Below are positions 61,151-64,000 of a stretch of 64,000 nt of DNA, piece by piece; positions within the stretch are counted from its first letter, which is position 1; every line of letters begins with the position of its first letter. Below the pieces are notes generated by a model. The model was given only the letters and a program-made list of their open reading frames with translations, searched no databases and was not told where the DNA came from. The stretch is from Polyangia bacterium (GTDB taxonomy: Bacteria > Myxococcota_A > Polyangia > Nannocystales > Nannocystaceae), in the NCBI GenBank assembly GCA_030430565.1, contig JAUIKS010000009.1, positions 1 through 64,000 of the forward strand. The letters run 5' to 3'. The translations under genes and the position numbers were made by a program.

Positions 61151-61459
61151 CGTCGGGGTACCTCAGCAAGTCCGTGATGCGGGCGAAATGCCCACGTGTT
61201 GCCGAATGTGGCCTGCTGACCGGTGCGGAGCAGGCCGACTATAACAAGCATCGGCCGCGCCCCAGCTTGGTTGCGCGAACCCGGGAGAACCGCGCGTGCA
61301 CGGCGGATGGCGTGGTTGTGCGCAGTGCTGAACGCTCGTGCTGTGCGCACGCTTCGGGCGCACTCGCCGGCCAAGACGTTGACTTTTCCGGCTTTCCGGG
61401 CTCACATGTCGGGGCCCCGTATCACTCCATGGCGAATCGCCGGGGTAGTGGAGTCCGAC
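61151..61459. other. Intergenic spacer upstream of the right-edge kinase
   Basis: About 310 bp without a supported gene. Contains CTCACATGTCGGGGCCCCG (61401-61419), an ACATGT followed by a palindrome, and TTGACT at about 61379 with no good -10 at 17 nt. Promoter expected but not resolved. Confidence 0.45.

Positions 61460-64000
<2,541 letters not shown>

Overview
The window is G+C-rich DNA (about two thirds G+C or more by eye) from a predatory or gliding-type soil or marine bacterium. The best fit is a myxobacterium of the Nannocystis/Enhygromyxa/Plesiocystis group (Myxococcota). That placement is an inference. It rests on four Ser/Thr protein kinases of myxobacterial type, an FHA-sigma54 activator, an AgmX/PglI-type gliding-domain protein, and about seventeen putative lipoproteins whose lipidated cysteine is followed by long T/S/G linkers or Gly-Asp repeats. 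No tRNA, rRNA, CRISPR array, transposase or phage gene was seen.

Layout. 1-7 kb: a truncated kinase gene diverges from an FHA-sigma54 activator, followed by a minus-strand group (lipoprotein, TPR-like membrane protein, small membrane protein, fatty acid 2-hydroxylase, KdsC-like HAD phosphatase). 7-11.4 kb: a crotonase-fold gene and a translationally coupled ATPase/partner pair whose second gene drops sharply in G+C halfway through. 11.4-20.8 kb: surface proteins, including a fibro-slime lipoprotein, a subtilisin-like lipoprotein with a structured leader, a TonB-dependent receptor with a lipoprotein partner, and a LamG lipoprotein. 21-27 kb: a GH10-like lipoprotein, an Old Yellow Enzyme and an ECF sigma/kinase pair. 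27-35 kb: a run of lipoproteins (Gly-Asp repeat SGNH-like, vWA, FG-GAP, LamG paralogue) whose gaps hold short ACATGT-type inverted repeats. 35-38.5 kb: a frameshifted histidine-kinase remnant and two divergent membrane desaturases.

38.5-43.1 kb: two tandem proteins that look like EF-Tu with eroded GTPase motifs, then a 41-bp near-perfect inverted repeat, then the AgmX/PglI-domain protein. 43-47.8 kb: an alpha/beta-hydrolase lipoprotein, a TerC-family metal exporter with a small lipoprotein, and a CinA-type domain protein. 48-53.5 kb: housekeeping genes (pyrB, carA, gpsA) around an Asp-rich, Cys-rich lipoprotein. 53.9-64 kb: a kinase, a degenerate Thg1-like protein, hemW, the heat-shock cluster hrcA-grpE-dnaJ, two small conserved-looking proteins, and a second kinase with PEGA repeats that runs off the right edge.

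The strongest candidates for something undescribed are the EF-Tu-like pseudo-GTPase pair (38497-40990), the Thg1-like protein lacking the expected metal-binding residues (55445-56152), and the ATPase/partner cassette (8192-11424). All similarity calls come from reading motifs by eye; no database search was run.
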